DNA of 64,000 nucleotides. Origin: Ferdinandcohnia sp047246645 (GTDB lineage Bacteria; Bacillota; Bacilli; Bacillales; Bacillaceae_L). The stretch's first letter is position 1; every line of letters begins with the position of its first letter. The position numbers and the translations under genes were made by a program. The stretch covers positions 12,842-76,841 of the forward strand of contig NZ_JBFOKR010000021.1 in the NCBI RefSeq assembly GCF_047246645.1, in the 5' to 3' direction. Of the stretch, positions 50,536-59,064 are shown in pieces. The notes under the pieces were generated by a model that was given only the letters and a program-made list of their open reading frames with translations, searched no databases and had not been told where the DNA came from.

Positions 50536-51996
50536 ATGCAGAAATCATCATTGGTAAAAAACGTTATATTCAAGATTATTTTAAACGTATTTAATATAAT
50601 CATCCCTTTATTAATAGGCCCGTATGTGTATAGAACACTTGGGGCTGATTCCATTGGTAAAGTTCAGTTCTCCGAAACCATCTTTAATTACTTTTTTATT
50701 TTTGCTGTATTTGGTGTTTATCAATACGGACTTAGAGAAATGAGTCGCATAAAAGGTAATCAACAAAAGGTAAACCAGCTGTTTACAAGCTTACTAACAA
50801 TCAGTATTGTTACTAGTGTTTCATCGCTTCTTGTATACTTTGTAGTCATATATTTGGGATACGGTGATAATGCCATATTTCCTATCCTGCTTCTATATAG
50901 TATTAACTTAATAGGAAATATCTTTTATGTGGAGTGGGTCAATGAGGCGAACGAAAAGTATGACTTTATTACAATAAAAACTGTAATTATCAAAGGTCTC
51001 TATGTTGTTCTCCTATTTGCACTTGTAAAAACGCCGGACAATTATATGGAATACGCTTCTTTGTTAATTTTAACGACAGTTTTAAATAATATTGTAAGCT
51101 TTGTTTATATCAAAAGAAAAATCAAGCTTGATTTCTCTCATATAACGTTAAAAAAGCATATTAGACCTTTATTCCTGGTTGTTATTTTTTCAAACGCAAA
51201 TATTCTTTATAATCAATTGGACCGCTTTATGCTTGGTGAATTTCTCGGTGAGGCAAAGGTTTCATTCTATGTAATGGCTCAGCAAATGATGGGTATTGTT
51301 AATACATTAATGCTCAGTATTATCCAGGTGACGATTCCACGGTTATCCTACCTCTCTGGTAGTGAAGATGAAGAATCATATCTATATCTGCTTAATAATA
51401 TCTCAAGAATTTACTTTGCCTTTTTATTCCCGGCCTCCATCGGCTTATTTATTATTTCTGATTTCGGGGTTCTCCTATATGGGGGAGCTGCATTCGTAGA
51501 TGCTTCACCTGTATTAAAAGTGTTTTCGATTTATATGATTTTTCTTGGAATTGAATCTATACTCTCAAATCAAATTATCTATGTAAAGCAAAAGGAAAAC
51601 ATTCTTGTTCGACTCGTTTTCGTTGCTGGCTTTATTAACGTAGTTTTGAACTCTTTATTAGTCCTTTTTAACGTTTTTTCACCTACAACAGCTATCTTCA
51701 CGACAACAATCGCAAATGTTTTATTAATAACATTTGAGTACATTTATATTCGAAAACAATTAAAGGTTGATTATAAATTATTTGAAATATCAAAACTGAA
51801 ATATCTATTTTATGCCCTTATTTTTCTGCCAATTTCCTATGTGATTGATCTCTTTACCTCAGGTATGTTGCTAACATTTATCTTGGATATTTCAATAAAC
51901 ATAGTAGTTTATTTTGGGATACTATATTTTACTAAAGATTTTGTTCTTGCATTATTTTTAGATAAAATAAAAGCAAAATTGAGAAGAAAGGCATAA
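50536..51996 (+). CDS. Polysaccharide flippase (Wzx/TuaB-like)
   Basis: A 486-residue MOP-superfamily exporter with about 14 TM helices that flips lipid-linked saccharides across the membrane. It starts with VIFKIILNVFNIIIPLLIGPYVYRTLG and contains FAVFGVYQYGLREMSRIKGNQQKVNQLF and QLDRFMLGEFLGEAKVSFYVMAQQMM, typical of Wzx/RfbX proteins in Firmicutes. The Shine-Dalgarno (AAGGG, 13 bases away) is weak, so coupling to licD is likely. The gene ends at a strong shared terminator. Confidence 0.9.
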   Translation: MQKSSLVKNVIFKIILNVFNIIIPLLIGPYVYRTLGADSIGKVQFSETIFNYFFIFAVFGVYQYGLREMSRIKGNQQKVNQLFTSLLTISIVTSVSSLLVYFVVIYLGYGDNAIFPILLLYSINLIGNIFYVEWVNEANEKYDFITIKTVIIKGLYVVLLFALVKTPDNYMEYASLLILTTVLNNIVSFVYIKRKIKLDFSHITLKKHIRPLFLVVIFSNANILYNQLDRFMLGEFLGEAKVSFYVMAQQMMGIVNTLMLSIIQVTIPRLSYLSGSEDEESYLYLLNNISRIYFAFLFPASIGLFIISDFGVLLYGGAAFVDASPVLKVFSIYMIFLGIESILSNQIIYVKQKENILVRLVFVAGFINVVLNSLLVLFNVFSPTTAIFTTTIANVLLITFEYIYIRKQLKVDYKLFEISKLKYLFYALIFLPISYVIDLFTSGMLLTFILDISINIVVYFGILYFTKDFVLALFLDKIKAKLRRKA

Positions 51997-52013
51997 AGAC
52001 TTATAGTAATGTA

Positions 52014-52049
52014 AAAAGCGGAGTTTCCCAATTCGGGAACTCCGCTTTT
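52014..52049. terminator. Bidirectional terminator between the flippase and LTA-synthase-like genes
   Basis: Long stem AAAAGCGGAGTT(T)CCC / GGGAACTCCGCTTTT with loop AATTC, with A and T runs on both sides, between converging genes. Confidence 0.9.
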
Positions 52050-52052
52050 GTT

Positions 52053-54176
52053 TTATTTTACTGTGGACTTAATGCTGTTGGACTTTGAAATAACTGTTCC
52101 TTGGTCGTCCACTACTTTAATTTGAATTTTATTTTCTTTAAGTGAATTCAGGTAATCAGCTGACACGGTTGCTTTCATTTTTGTTGGACTTACAAATTCG
52201 GTTGGAAGTTGTTCGCCATTGAGATAGGCAACACCATTCGAAACAAAGAATGAACCCTCCAGCTCCACTATATAGTAGCCCTGCTGATTTTTTGCAGCCT
52301 CTGCTGAAGTTATCTCGTTTTTCCCACTACCAAGTAAATAATCGTCCACTGGCGTCACATCATAATTTTTATACAAGTGCTGACGACCTTTTAATGTATC
52401 ATATTGAAGTAGTTTATAATCTAATAAATCATCCTCTTTGATACCTACTTCTTCATAAAACATTGTTTTAGGAATTCTGTGCATTCCTTGTAAATATAGT
52501 AAACGGTTCATTTGGAAGATGGGTGACATTTCTTTTCCTGCATAAGCTAGAATATATGAACCTAAAAAGTTTGCTGTCATATTCAGTTCTTCTTTCACTT
52601 TAGGTTCTTTAAAATTGTCCCAAACAAGTAATGGTGTTTGGTACATTTTAAGATATTCATTATAATCATTAAAATCCTCATTAAAATAACCGGATTCCTT
52701 ATAAACATCATACCCTTTACCAAGGAAAGGCAGGTGGTCTCCATAAATAGCAACGACAGTAGGTTCATCCAGTTCTTCTATGCCTTCAATTAATAGTCGG
52801 ATGGCATCATCTGTCTCTTTTAGGAGGTTTGAGTACAAGTTCAGAATATGCTTCGAACCTTCAGTCATGTTACTTGAAGTGATTTCGTTCATATTTTCGA
52901 AGCGATGGTCTGTATATGGACCATGACTACTTACCGTTACTACATTCAGGAAATCAGGGCCTTCCGTTTGTTTTAACTCGTCAAGTGCAATTTCCATTAA
53001 GCGGCGGTCATCAATCCATGGACCGATATAATTTGGATTATTGAAGAACTCCATACTAACGTACTTTTCAAATCCTAATTGTTTATAAATTTCATTCCGA
53101 CCATAATACCAATTTTTAAAGTTGTGAACAGCTGTCGTATGATAACCTTGAGATTTTAAAACATGCGCCAATGAATCGATTGGACGATTAATACGATTAT
53201 AATACAGCTCCTCTACCTCGAAACGAGTCGTTAAACCAGTTAATACCTCTAGCTCTGGATTAAATGTTCCTCCACCATATGAATGGCTTAAAAAGGTACC
53301 TGAAGTGTGTTCCTCCATTAATGATCGGAAATACGGTAACGGATCTTCTTTAAACTCTATGTTTTCTAACAATAACGGGTCCCATAATGCCTCTCCAAGA
53401 ACAACAATTATGTTTGGATTCAACTCAGAATTAACTTCATCAGTCTTATTCGTCTCTAAATCGCCCAGAATTCTGTTAATTTCAGATTTAGTGTAGGTTT
53501 TCCCATTTCCTTTTGGTTCTTCATTTTCGGCTGCTTCCTGTAATGTCAAAAAGGCTCCTATAAACCCAAACTTATCATAGCTTTCAACTGTCTCAATATT
53601 TTCGTTATAGATTTTTGAAGAGAAGAGAGTTGGGTTCATTGTAATATAGATAAAACCAATTACTGATAATATAGACACAATAAGGCGAGGTACAAAAACG
53701 ACTCTTTTCTTTAACTTAACAAATAAGATACTGAAGATAATCAGCGCTATGACAACAGCTACAGAACCTATTATTATTTTAGTTGTAATGACATCATCCA
53801 TAAAAGTAAATATGTCTGCGCCTTCATCAAGAACATAAATATCAAATGGGGTAAAATATTCGCCTCTTAAGAGAAACTTTGTTCTACTTCCAAAGGCTAT
53901 AATAAACAAAACTACTGATTGTAAAACTAGTAAAGGGATAAATAGAAAAGATGGTAGAAACAATAGTGCAGCCACAAAAAGGAATAAGAATAAAAAGGTT
54001 ATTGCGAATGATGTTGTACTTTCAGTAAACCAGGTAAAAAATCCACTGAATGAGCCTCTATGTATTGTTTCAAAGGTAATTATATTAAATAGAGTATAGA
54101 TTAAAGTTAATAGTGCCAGTAACGAGCCATTTTTAATCGATTTATTAGTAAAATAGCGCTTTAATACTTCAGGCAT
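52053..54176 (-). CDS. LTA synthase family phosphoglycerol transferase
   Basis: A 707-residue membrane enzyme. Five N-terminal TM helices (to about residue 190) precede an extracellular alkaline-phosphatase/sulfatase-fold domain. Its metal-site motifs are NIIVVLGEALWDP (Glu), the nucleophile Thr in SYGGGTFNPELEVLTG, VSSHGPYTDH and IYGDHLPFL (Asp-His). A C-terminal extension of about 80 residues (VELEGSFFVSNGVAYLNGE...) is not usual in LtaS. Substrate may be lipoteichoic acid or decoration of another polymer. The start at 54176 follows GGGAGG at seven bases. Confidence 0.88.
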   Translation of the reverse strand: MPEVLKRYFTNKSIKNGSLLALLTLIYTLFNIITFETIHRGSFSGFFTWFTESTTSFAITFLFLFLFVAALLFLPSFLFIPLLVLQSVVLFIIAFGSRTKFLLRGEYFTPFDIYVLDEGADIFTFMDDVITTKIIIGSVAVVIALIIFSILFVKLKKRVVFVPRLIVSILSVIGFIYITMNPTLFSSKIYNENIETVESYDKFGFIGAFLTLQEAAENEEPKGNGKTYTKSEINRILGDLETNKTDEVNSELNPNIIVVLGEALWDPLLLENIEFKEDPLPYFRSLMEEHTSGTFLSHSYGGGTFNPELEVLTGLTTRFEVEELYYNRINRPIDSLAHVLKSQGYHTTAVHNFKNWYYGRNEIYKQLGFEKYVSMEFFNNPNYIGPWIDDRRLMEIALDELKQTEGPDFLNVVTVSSHGPYTDHRFENMNEITSSNMTEGSKHILNLYSNLLKETDDAIRLLIEGIEELDEPTVVAIYGDHLPFLGKGYDVYKESGYFNEDFNDYNEYLKMYQTPLLVWDNFKEPKVKEELNMTANFLGSYILAYAGKEMSPIFQMNRLLYLQGMHRIPKTMFYEEVGIKEDDLLDYKLLQYDTLKGRQHLYKNYDVTPVDDYLLGSGKNEITSAEAAKNQQGYYIVELEGSFFVSNGVAYLNGEQLPTEFVSPTKMKATVSADYLNSLKENKIQIKVVDDQGTVISKSNSIKSTVK

Positions 54177-54414
54177 TATAAAACCTCCCGTTCTTCCTGT
54201 AATAGTAACCAAACATAATGCAAAAATAACATTTCTACTATACCATTCTCTTCTGAGCTTGTTAACATATAATAATATCCAATTTAAAATTAATATTTAC
54301 ATAAAGATAGCAACTTACTACAATTTTCATTCCTTGTAAAACATTTCTATCTATGAAATAATAGCCTTAAAAATCCAATATTGATATAGAATCTTGAAAA
54401 GGAGCATCATCAGG

Positions 54415-55308
54415 ATGAAAAAAGTTAGAAAAGCAATTATACCGGCTGCCGGATTAGGCACGCGTTTCTTACCGGCAACAAAGGCTATGCCTAAGGAAAT
54501 GCTTCCTATCGTTGACAAGCCGACAATTGAATATATTGTAGAAGAAGCTGTTGAATCAGGTATAGAAGATATTATTATTGTTACAGGAAAAGGGAAAAGA
54601 GCGATTGAGGATCATTTCGATCATGCTTTTGAACTTGAGCAGAACTTAATTGAAAAGGAAAAATTTGATTTACTTGAAAAGGTACAAGCTTCATCAAAAA
54701 TGGTTGATATCCATTATATCCGCCAAAAGGAACCAAAAGGCTTGGGTCATGCAGTTTGGTGTGCACGTAATTTTATTGGTGATGAACCATTTGCTGTTCT
54801 CTTAGGTGATGATATTGTTCAAAGTGAAACACCTTGCCTTCGCCAGTTAATAAATGAATATGAATCTACACTATCATCTGTAATTGGTGTTCAAACTGTA
54901 CCAGATAATCAAACACATCGTTATGGTATCATTGATCCGCTAACAAATGACGGTAGACGCTACCAAGTGAATCGTTTTGTGGAAAAACCTAAACCAGGCA
55001 CTGCACCATCAAACCTTGCAATCATAGGCAGATATATTCTTAACCCCGAAATCTTTATGTTTCTTGAAAACCAAGATATTGGGGCTGGTGGCGAAATTCA
55101 ACTCACAGATGCAATTCAAAGATTAAACGAAATTCAACGTGTCTTTGCCTACCAATTTGAAGGAAAGCGATATGATGTTGGGGAGAAACTAGGATTCATC
55201 GAAACAACCATTGAATTTGCCTTACAACATGAAGAAATCCATGATGATTTACTCAACTTCATGTCAAAAATCGTAGCAGCACACCAAAACAAAGAGACTA
55301 CTAATTAA
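54415..55308 (+). CDS. gtaB: UTP-glucose-1-phosphate uridylyltransferase
   Basis: A 297-residue enzyme making UDP-glucose from UTP and glucose-1-phosphate for teichoic acid glucosylation, glycolipids and capsule. Family motifs: KAIIPAAGLGTRFLPATKAMPKEMLPIVDKPTIEYIVEEA, GLGHAVWCARNFIGDEPFAVLLGDD, RFVEKPKPGTAPSNLAIIGRYIL and GKRYDVGEKLGF. AAGGAG is 10 bases before the ATG at 54415; an upstream TTG would overlap that site. It has its own terminator and is probably a single transcript. Confidence 0.96.
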   Translation: MKKVRKAIIPAAGLGTRFLPATKAMPKEMLPIVDKPTIEYIVEEAVESGIEDIIIVTGKGKRAIEDHFDHAFELEQNLIEKEKFDLLEKVQASSKMVDIHYIRQKEPKGLGHAVWCARNFIGDEPFAVLLGDDIVQSETPCLRQLINEYESTLSSVIGVQTVPDNQTHRYGIIDPLTNDGRRYQVNRFVEKPKPGTAPSNLAIIGRYILNPEIFMFLENQDIGAGGEIQLTDAIQRLNEIQRVFAYQFEGKRYDVGEKLGFIETTIEFALQHEEIHDDLLNFMSKIVAAHQNKETTN

Positions 55309-55314
55309 AAAGGT

Positions 55315-55360
55315 AAAACCTTCTGTTGTGATAAAAATTATCTCTAACAGAAGGTTTTTT
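55315..55360 (+). terminator. Terminator of gtaB
   Basis: Thirteen-base stem AAAACCTTCTGTT (55315-55327) / AACAGAAGGTTTT (55346-55358) ending in T6. Confidence 0.92.
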
Positions 55361-55431
55361 GTATGTTTTAGGTGTGTTTGTGCTTTTTCATGACACTTGT
55401 GAATTTAAATTTGAATGTACGCTTCTACACA

Positions 55432-56625
55432 CTAAAAATGTTCCATTAAAAGAGTACCTATCTTTTCATTAATGTCTCGAATTGGGCCAAATGGGCTTCT
55501 TTCATCACTCAATTGATATTTTTTCTTCACGTTTAGAATTCGATACACACTTTTGTCGATGCGCTCCTCCGATAGTTCACCTTTTTTTACTGCGTTTAAT
55601 AGGGCTTCATACGCCTCTATCCCTTTTTGATGATTATGGGCAACCATAATCATGTCGCTACCCGCTTGGACCGTCGCTACTGCAGCTTCACTAATCCCGT
55701 AATTAGCAGAAATAGCCTTCATTGTCATATCATCAGTAATTACAATACCGTCAAAGTGCAGCTCTTCACGCAAAAGGTCGGTTATGATCTTCTTTGACAT
55801 TGTTGCTGGATGTGTGGCATCTAACTTTGGTAGTAATATATGTGCTGTCATCACTACCTCTGCTTGTTCGTCGATTGCCTCCTGAAAAGGTACTAACTCA
55901 AGATTCTCCAATCGGTTAATATCATGCGATACACTTGGTAAGCCTTGATGAGAATCGACTATAGTATCTCCGTGCCCTGGAAAATGCTTAAGTACCGGAA
56001 TGATTCCATTCTCTTGGATACCCTTCATCGTTTGCACACCCAAACGTGAGACAACCTCTGGATTGTTGCCATATGAACGATCACCAATTATAGGGTTCTT
56101 GGGATTACTGTTGACATCCAAAACTGGAGCAAAGTTCATATTCAATCCAAAAAGCTTTAGTTTTTCTGCTTGCAGTCTTCCGATTTGATAGGCCACTTCC
56201 TGATTGTCCAACTCTCCAATTTCTTTGTTTGACGGAAGCTTTCTTAGTTCTTCAGGAAATCTAGTGATTCTCCCCCCCTCTTCATCAATCGATAAAAATA
56301 GAGGAATTCTATTTTCCTGTTTATTCGTTGACTTTAGCGAATTAACCAAATCAAATAATTGTTTACTTGTCCTGACATTATTACCCAAAATGACAAATCC
56401 GCCTACTTTTTTGTCCACAATCATCTTTTTAGTAGAAGAATTTAGGGCATAACCTTCTACACCAACTATCATCATTTGACCTATTTTTTCTTCAAGGCTC
56501 ATTTTCTTTATTTGGTTTACAATCTCTTGATCTCTCTCTTGATTGATTTCTTCCACACCACAGCTGGAGAGAATAACTCCAATGAGCAATGCAATCGTAG
56601 CCATACTAAATCGTTTGTTTTTCAT
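55432..56625 (-). CDS. nagZ: NagZ-like beta-N-acetylhexosaminidase lipoprotein (GH3)
   Basis: A 397-residue lipoprotein with signal MATIALLIGVILSSC (lipobox LSSC, Cys 22). The GH3 domain carries the NagZ signature KHFPGHGDTIVDSHQGLP (the Asp/His general acid-base) and the Asp nucleophile in IVITDDMTMKA. It cleaves terminal beta-linked GlcNAc from muropeptides or other glycans outside the cell. It is shorter than B. subtilis NagZ (about 640), lacking the C-terminal domain. It lies 9 bases after the Wzy-TPR gene, so the two are almost certainly co-transcribed and may act on the same glycan. Confidence 0.92.
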   Translation of the reverse strand: MKNKRFSMATIALLIGVILSSCGVEEINQERDQEIVNQIKKMSLEEKIGQMMIVGVEGYALNSSTKKMIVDKKVGGFVILGNNVRTSKQLFDLVNSLKSTNKQENRIPLFLSIDEEGGRITRFPEELRKLPSNKEIGELDNQEVAYQIGRLQAEKLKLFGLNMNFAPVLDVNSNPKNPIIGDRSYGNNPEVVSRLGVQTMKGIQENGIIPVLKHFPGHGDTIVDSHQGLPSVSHDINRLENLELVPFQEAIDEQAEVVMTAHILLPKLDATHPATMSKKIITDLLREELHFDGIVITDDMTMKAISANYGISEAAVATVQAGSDMIMVAHNHQKGIEAYEALLNAVKKGELSEERIDKSVYRILNVKKKYQLSDERSPFGPIRDINEKIGTLLMEHF

Positions 56626-56634
56626 ACCATTTCC

Positions 56635-58881
56635 CTACCTATATTTTTCAATAATCGTTGAGAGATCGCCATTATATCCTTCACGGATTTCGATCGCTTC
56701 ATTTGATTTTCCCAATTTTTCATAAGAGAGAACTATTAAAGCTAGCAATTGCTCAGATGGCTCGCTCTCTAGTTGATTCATAATAGCAATAACCTGGCTA
56801 TAGTCTTCTAAAAGGTAATATGCAAGTCCAGCGTATTCATGCGAAATATTACTTACGGTAAAATTCCTACTGTTAAAATCATCATGATCTTTTAGTAGCT
56901 TCTCTTTGAAGCTTTCATACGCCTGGAGATTATTCTGATAATCTTGTAGGGCCGAATTCAATAGTTCACTGACTTCACTTACGTCTTTTGTGTTCTCAGC
57001 AAGTAACACTTTTGCTTTAATGGTTCTTGCATAGAGAGAGGTGTTGAACTTGTCCACTTCTAAGCCCCTAGAAAAGTACGTTACAGCTTCCTGTTCATTT
57101 CCAAGTTTTTCTGCAAAGTCGCCGGCTTTTTTTAATACCTCTGAATTATTTGGCTCCACTTCAGTGGTTTGTGCAATAACTTCTTCAATTTTTCCCTTGT
57201 AGGTAGAATCACTTTTATACAGTTGAAGATACACATTGCTTACAGTCATCCAATATGAAATATTGTAGGGATTTAGGGATACTGCTTTTTCCAGTAGCTG
57301 CTCTTGCTCATGCAGGCCCGTAAATTGTTTCGCTTCTGTCACTAAACGGTCTGCCTGCATAAACCGATAGGAGAACACAGAGCAACTAATAACGAGTAAC
57401 GTAAAAATACTATAAATCCCTACTAAGGCAATATTGTTTTTTGGTTTTGACACTTTTTGCTTGTTTCTCGTTCTACCTTTATATGTTGATTGTGTAGTAA
57501 GGCCAAGAACAATAAGCCAAAGAATTAGTAACCAAACTGTTCCAAACGAAAAATTAAAATCTAACAAACTATGAATGAATAGAACAAGGGTTGATAACAT
57601 GACAGCAAGAAGTGTGCTATTATCACTTTCTTTTCGATATCGTTTAAATAATTGATAATAAATGTAAAAAATTACAGCTAAAAACAGTATCAGTCCAATC
57701 CATCCTGTATCAATTACTATTTCTGCGAATCCGTTATGTGTTTTATTAGATTGGTAAGGTAACTGTTGATATTTCTTAAAGATAACCCTGAACGCCTCTC
57801 CACCATGTCCTATAAATGGTGATTCCTTGCTGATCCGTAGAGCGTCCTCAGTAAAGATAAGCCTTTCCATCGCCGTTCCACTTGTTAAATCTATATCCTT
57901 AATTCTTTCCTGTAGCCCGGACGGTAATTGCTTGTAAACCAGTCCTTGGTTGGTTATATCCAATACCATTAATAAACCAAGTAAAACGGTAATCGTTGGT
58001 AGCATAAATTGAGACCATCTACGGTTCTCCCATTTTTCCAGCGGTGCATTCCATCTTTTCAATAAGTACTTTACTAAATAGACAGTTACAACTGAAAGTA
58101 AAATACTACCCACTAGAAGTAGAATATGGAGAAAAGTTTCCCCTCTGCTGCCTATTACACTAAAAGCAAACAATGCATATCCAAAACTTACAATAGTTAA
58201 GAGAAAGTATTCCAATTGCATTTTCATGCGTAGAAGTAGTAAACCTATAACCCACACAATTGGGAATACAAGCATCATTCCTCTAGAGTACGATGCCAAA
58301 AATCCGATTATATAAGGAACAAGTGGTATTACGTAGATAAGTTTTTGTAAGAAAGATAGCTCCCGTTTCAGCAGGAATATTAGTGAGAAAAAATAAAAAA
58401 CGATCATAATCATTGCAAATGTATTTGGATACTTAAAAATACTGCCTAGTCTCCCGGCTATATAGGCGTTTTGCAACTGTAAAAGATCTAAATAGATGAA
58501 CATTGAATAAAAGGCAATCCAAACACCTGTAAATTGAAAAACGAATGGCAGCCATTTTTGAATGTTTGGTTCAGAAGCAGACCAATATAGTAAAAGGAAA
58601 AAAGTCGCAAATGAAAACCATTGTATCACTGAATCCCACGCACCTAGTGGATTCTCTGCAATTGGCAATGGAAGCAGATAAATAAGGGGGATTATTAGAA
58701 TAAAGATAACGTTTTTTAATACATATACCTCTCGTTTGAAATAGAGTCTTACTATTAGTAGTACAAACAGACTGAATAGTAAAATACTCAAGCTGTAAAA
58801 ACTTAGATTTGAATACAATCCTGTTTTATATGGCGATAAGATGAAAATAAGCGAAATAAATATAAAAATAAACCAATTCAT
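56635..58881 (-). CDS. O-antigen ligase-like membrane protein with C-terminal TPR domain
   Basis: A 748-residue protein. Residues about 1-490 contain 12-13 TM helices of the Wzy_C/O-antigen ligase type, with the large external loop RLIFTEDALRISKESPFIGHGGEAFRVIF and KTHNGFAEIVIDTGWIGLI. Residues about 540-740 form TPR-like repeats (EQLLEKAVSLNPYNISYWM, EAVTYFSRGLEVDKFNTS) after one more TM segment. Related proteins ligate or polymerise lipid-linked glycans, some onto proteins. The start at 58881 follows GTGGAGG at five bases and is preferred over codons up to 23 residues upstream that lack one. Confidence 0.85.
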   Translation of the reverse strand: MNWFIFIFISLIFILSPYKTGLYSNLSFYSLSILLFSLFVLLIVRLYFKREVYVLKNVIFILIIPLIYLLPLPIAENPLGAWDSVIQWFSFATFFLLLYWSASEPNIQKWLPFVFQFTGVWIAFYSMFIYLDLLQLQNAYIAGRLGSIFKYPNTFAMIMIVFYFFSLIFLLKRELSFLQKLIYVIPLVPYIIGFLASYSRGMMLVFPIVWVIGLLLLRMKMQLEYFLLTIVSFGYALFAFSVIGSRGETFLHILLLVGSILLSVVTVYLVKYLLKRWNAPLEKWENRRWSQFMLPTITVLLGLLMVLDITNQGLVYKQLPSGLQERIKDIDLTSGTAMERLIFTEDALRISKESPFIGHGGEAFRVIFKKYQQLPYQSNKTHNGFAEIVIDTGWIGLILFLAVIFYIYYQLFKRYRKESDNSTLLAVMLSTLVLFIHSLLDFNFSFGTVWLLILWLIVLGLTTQSTYKGRTRNKQKVSKPKNNIALVGIYSIFTLLVISCSVFSYRFMQADRLVTEAKQFTGLHEQEQLLEKAVSLNPYNISYWMTVSNVYLQLYKSDSTYKGKIEEVIAQTTEVEPNNSEVLKKAGDFAEKLGNEQEAVTYFSRGLEVDKFNTSLYARTIKAKVLLAENTKDVSEVSELLNSALQDYQNNLQAYESFKEKLLKDHDDFNSRNFTVSNISHEYAGLAYYLLEDYSQVIAIMNQLESEPSEQLLALIVLSYEKLGKSNEAIEIREGYNGDLSTIIEKYR

Positions 58882-59064
58882 AATGTCCTCCACCTGTGTT
58901 ATATCTTTGTTGCTACTCTCATTATTAGACATTTTTCTGGAAAATTCCACAATTTTCTACCAAAAGTCTTGCAATTCAAGTATACTAAACTAGAGTTTTT
59001 GGTAATAGTGGGTATTTATTCCTATTATTTTATTCCTATTTTATAAAGAGAGAGGGGACTTTTT

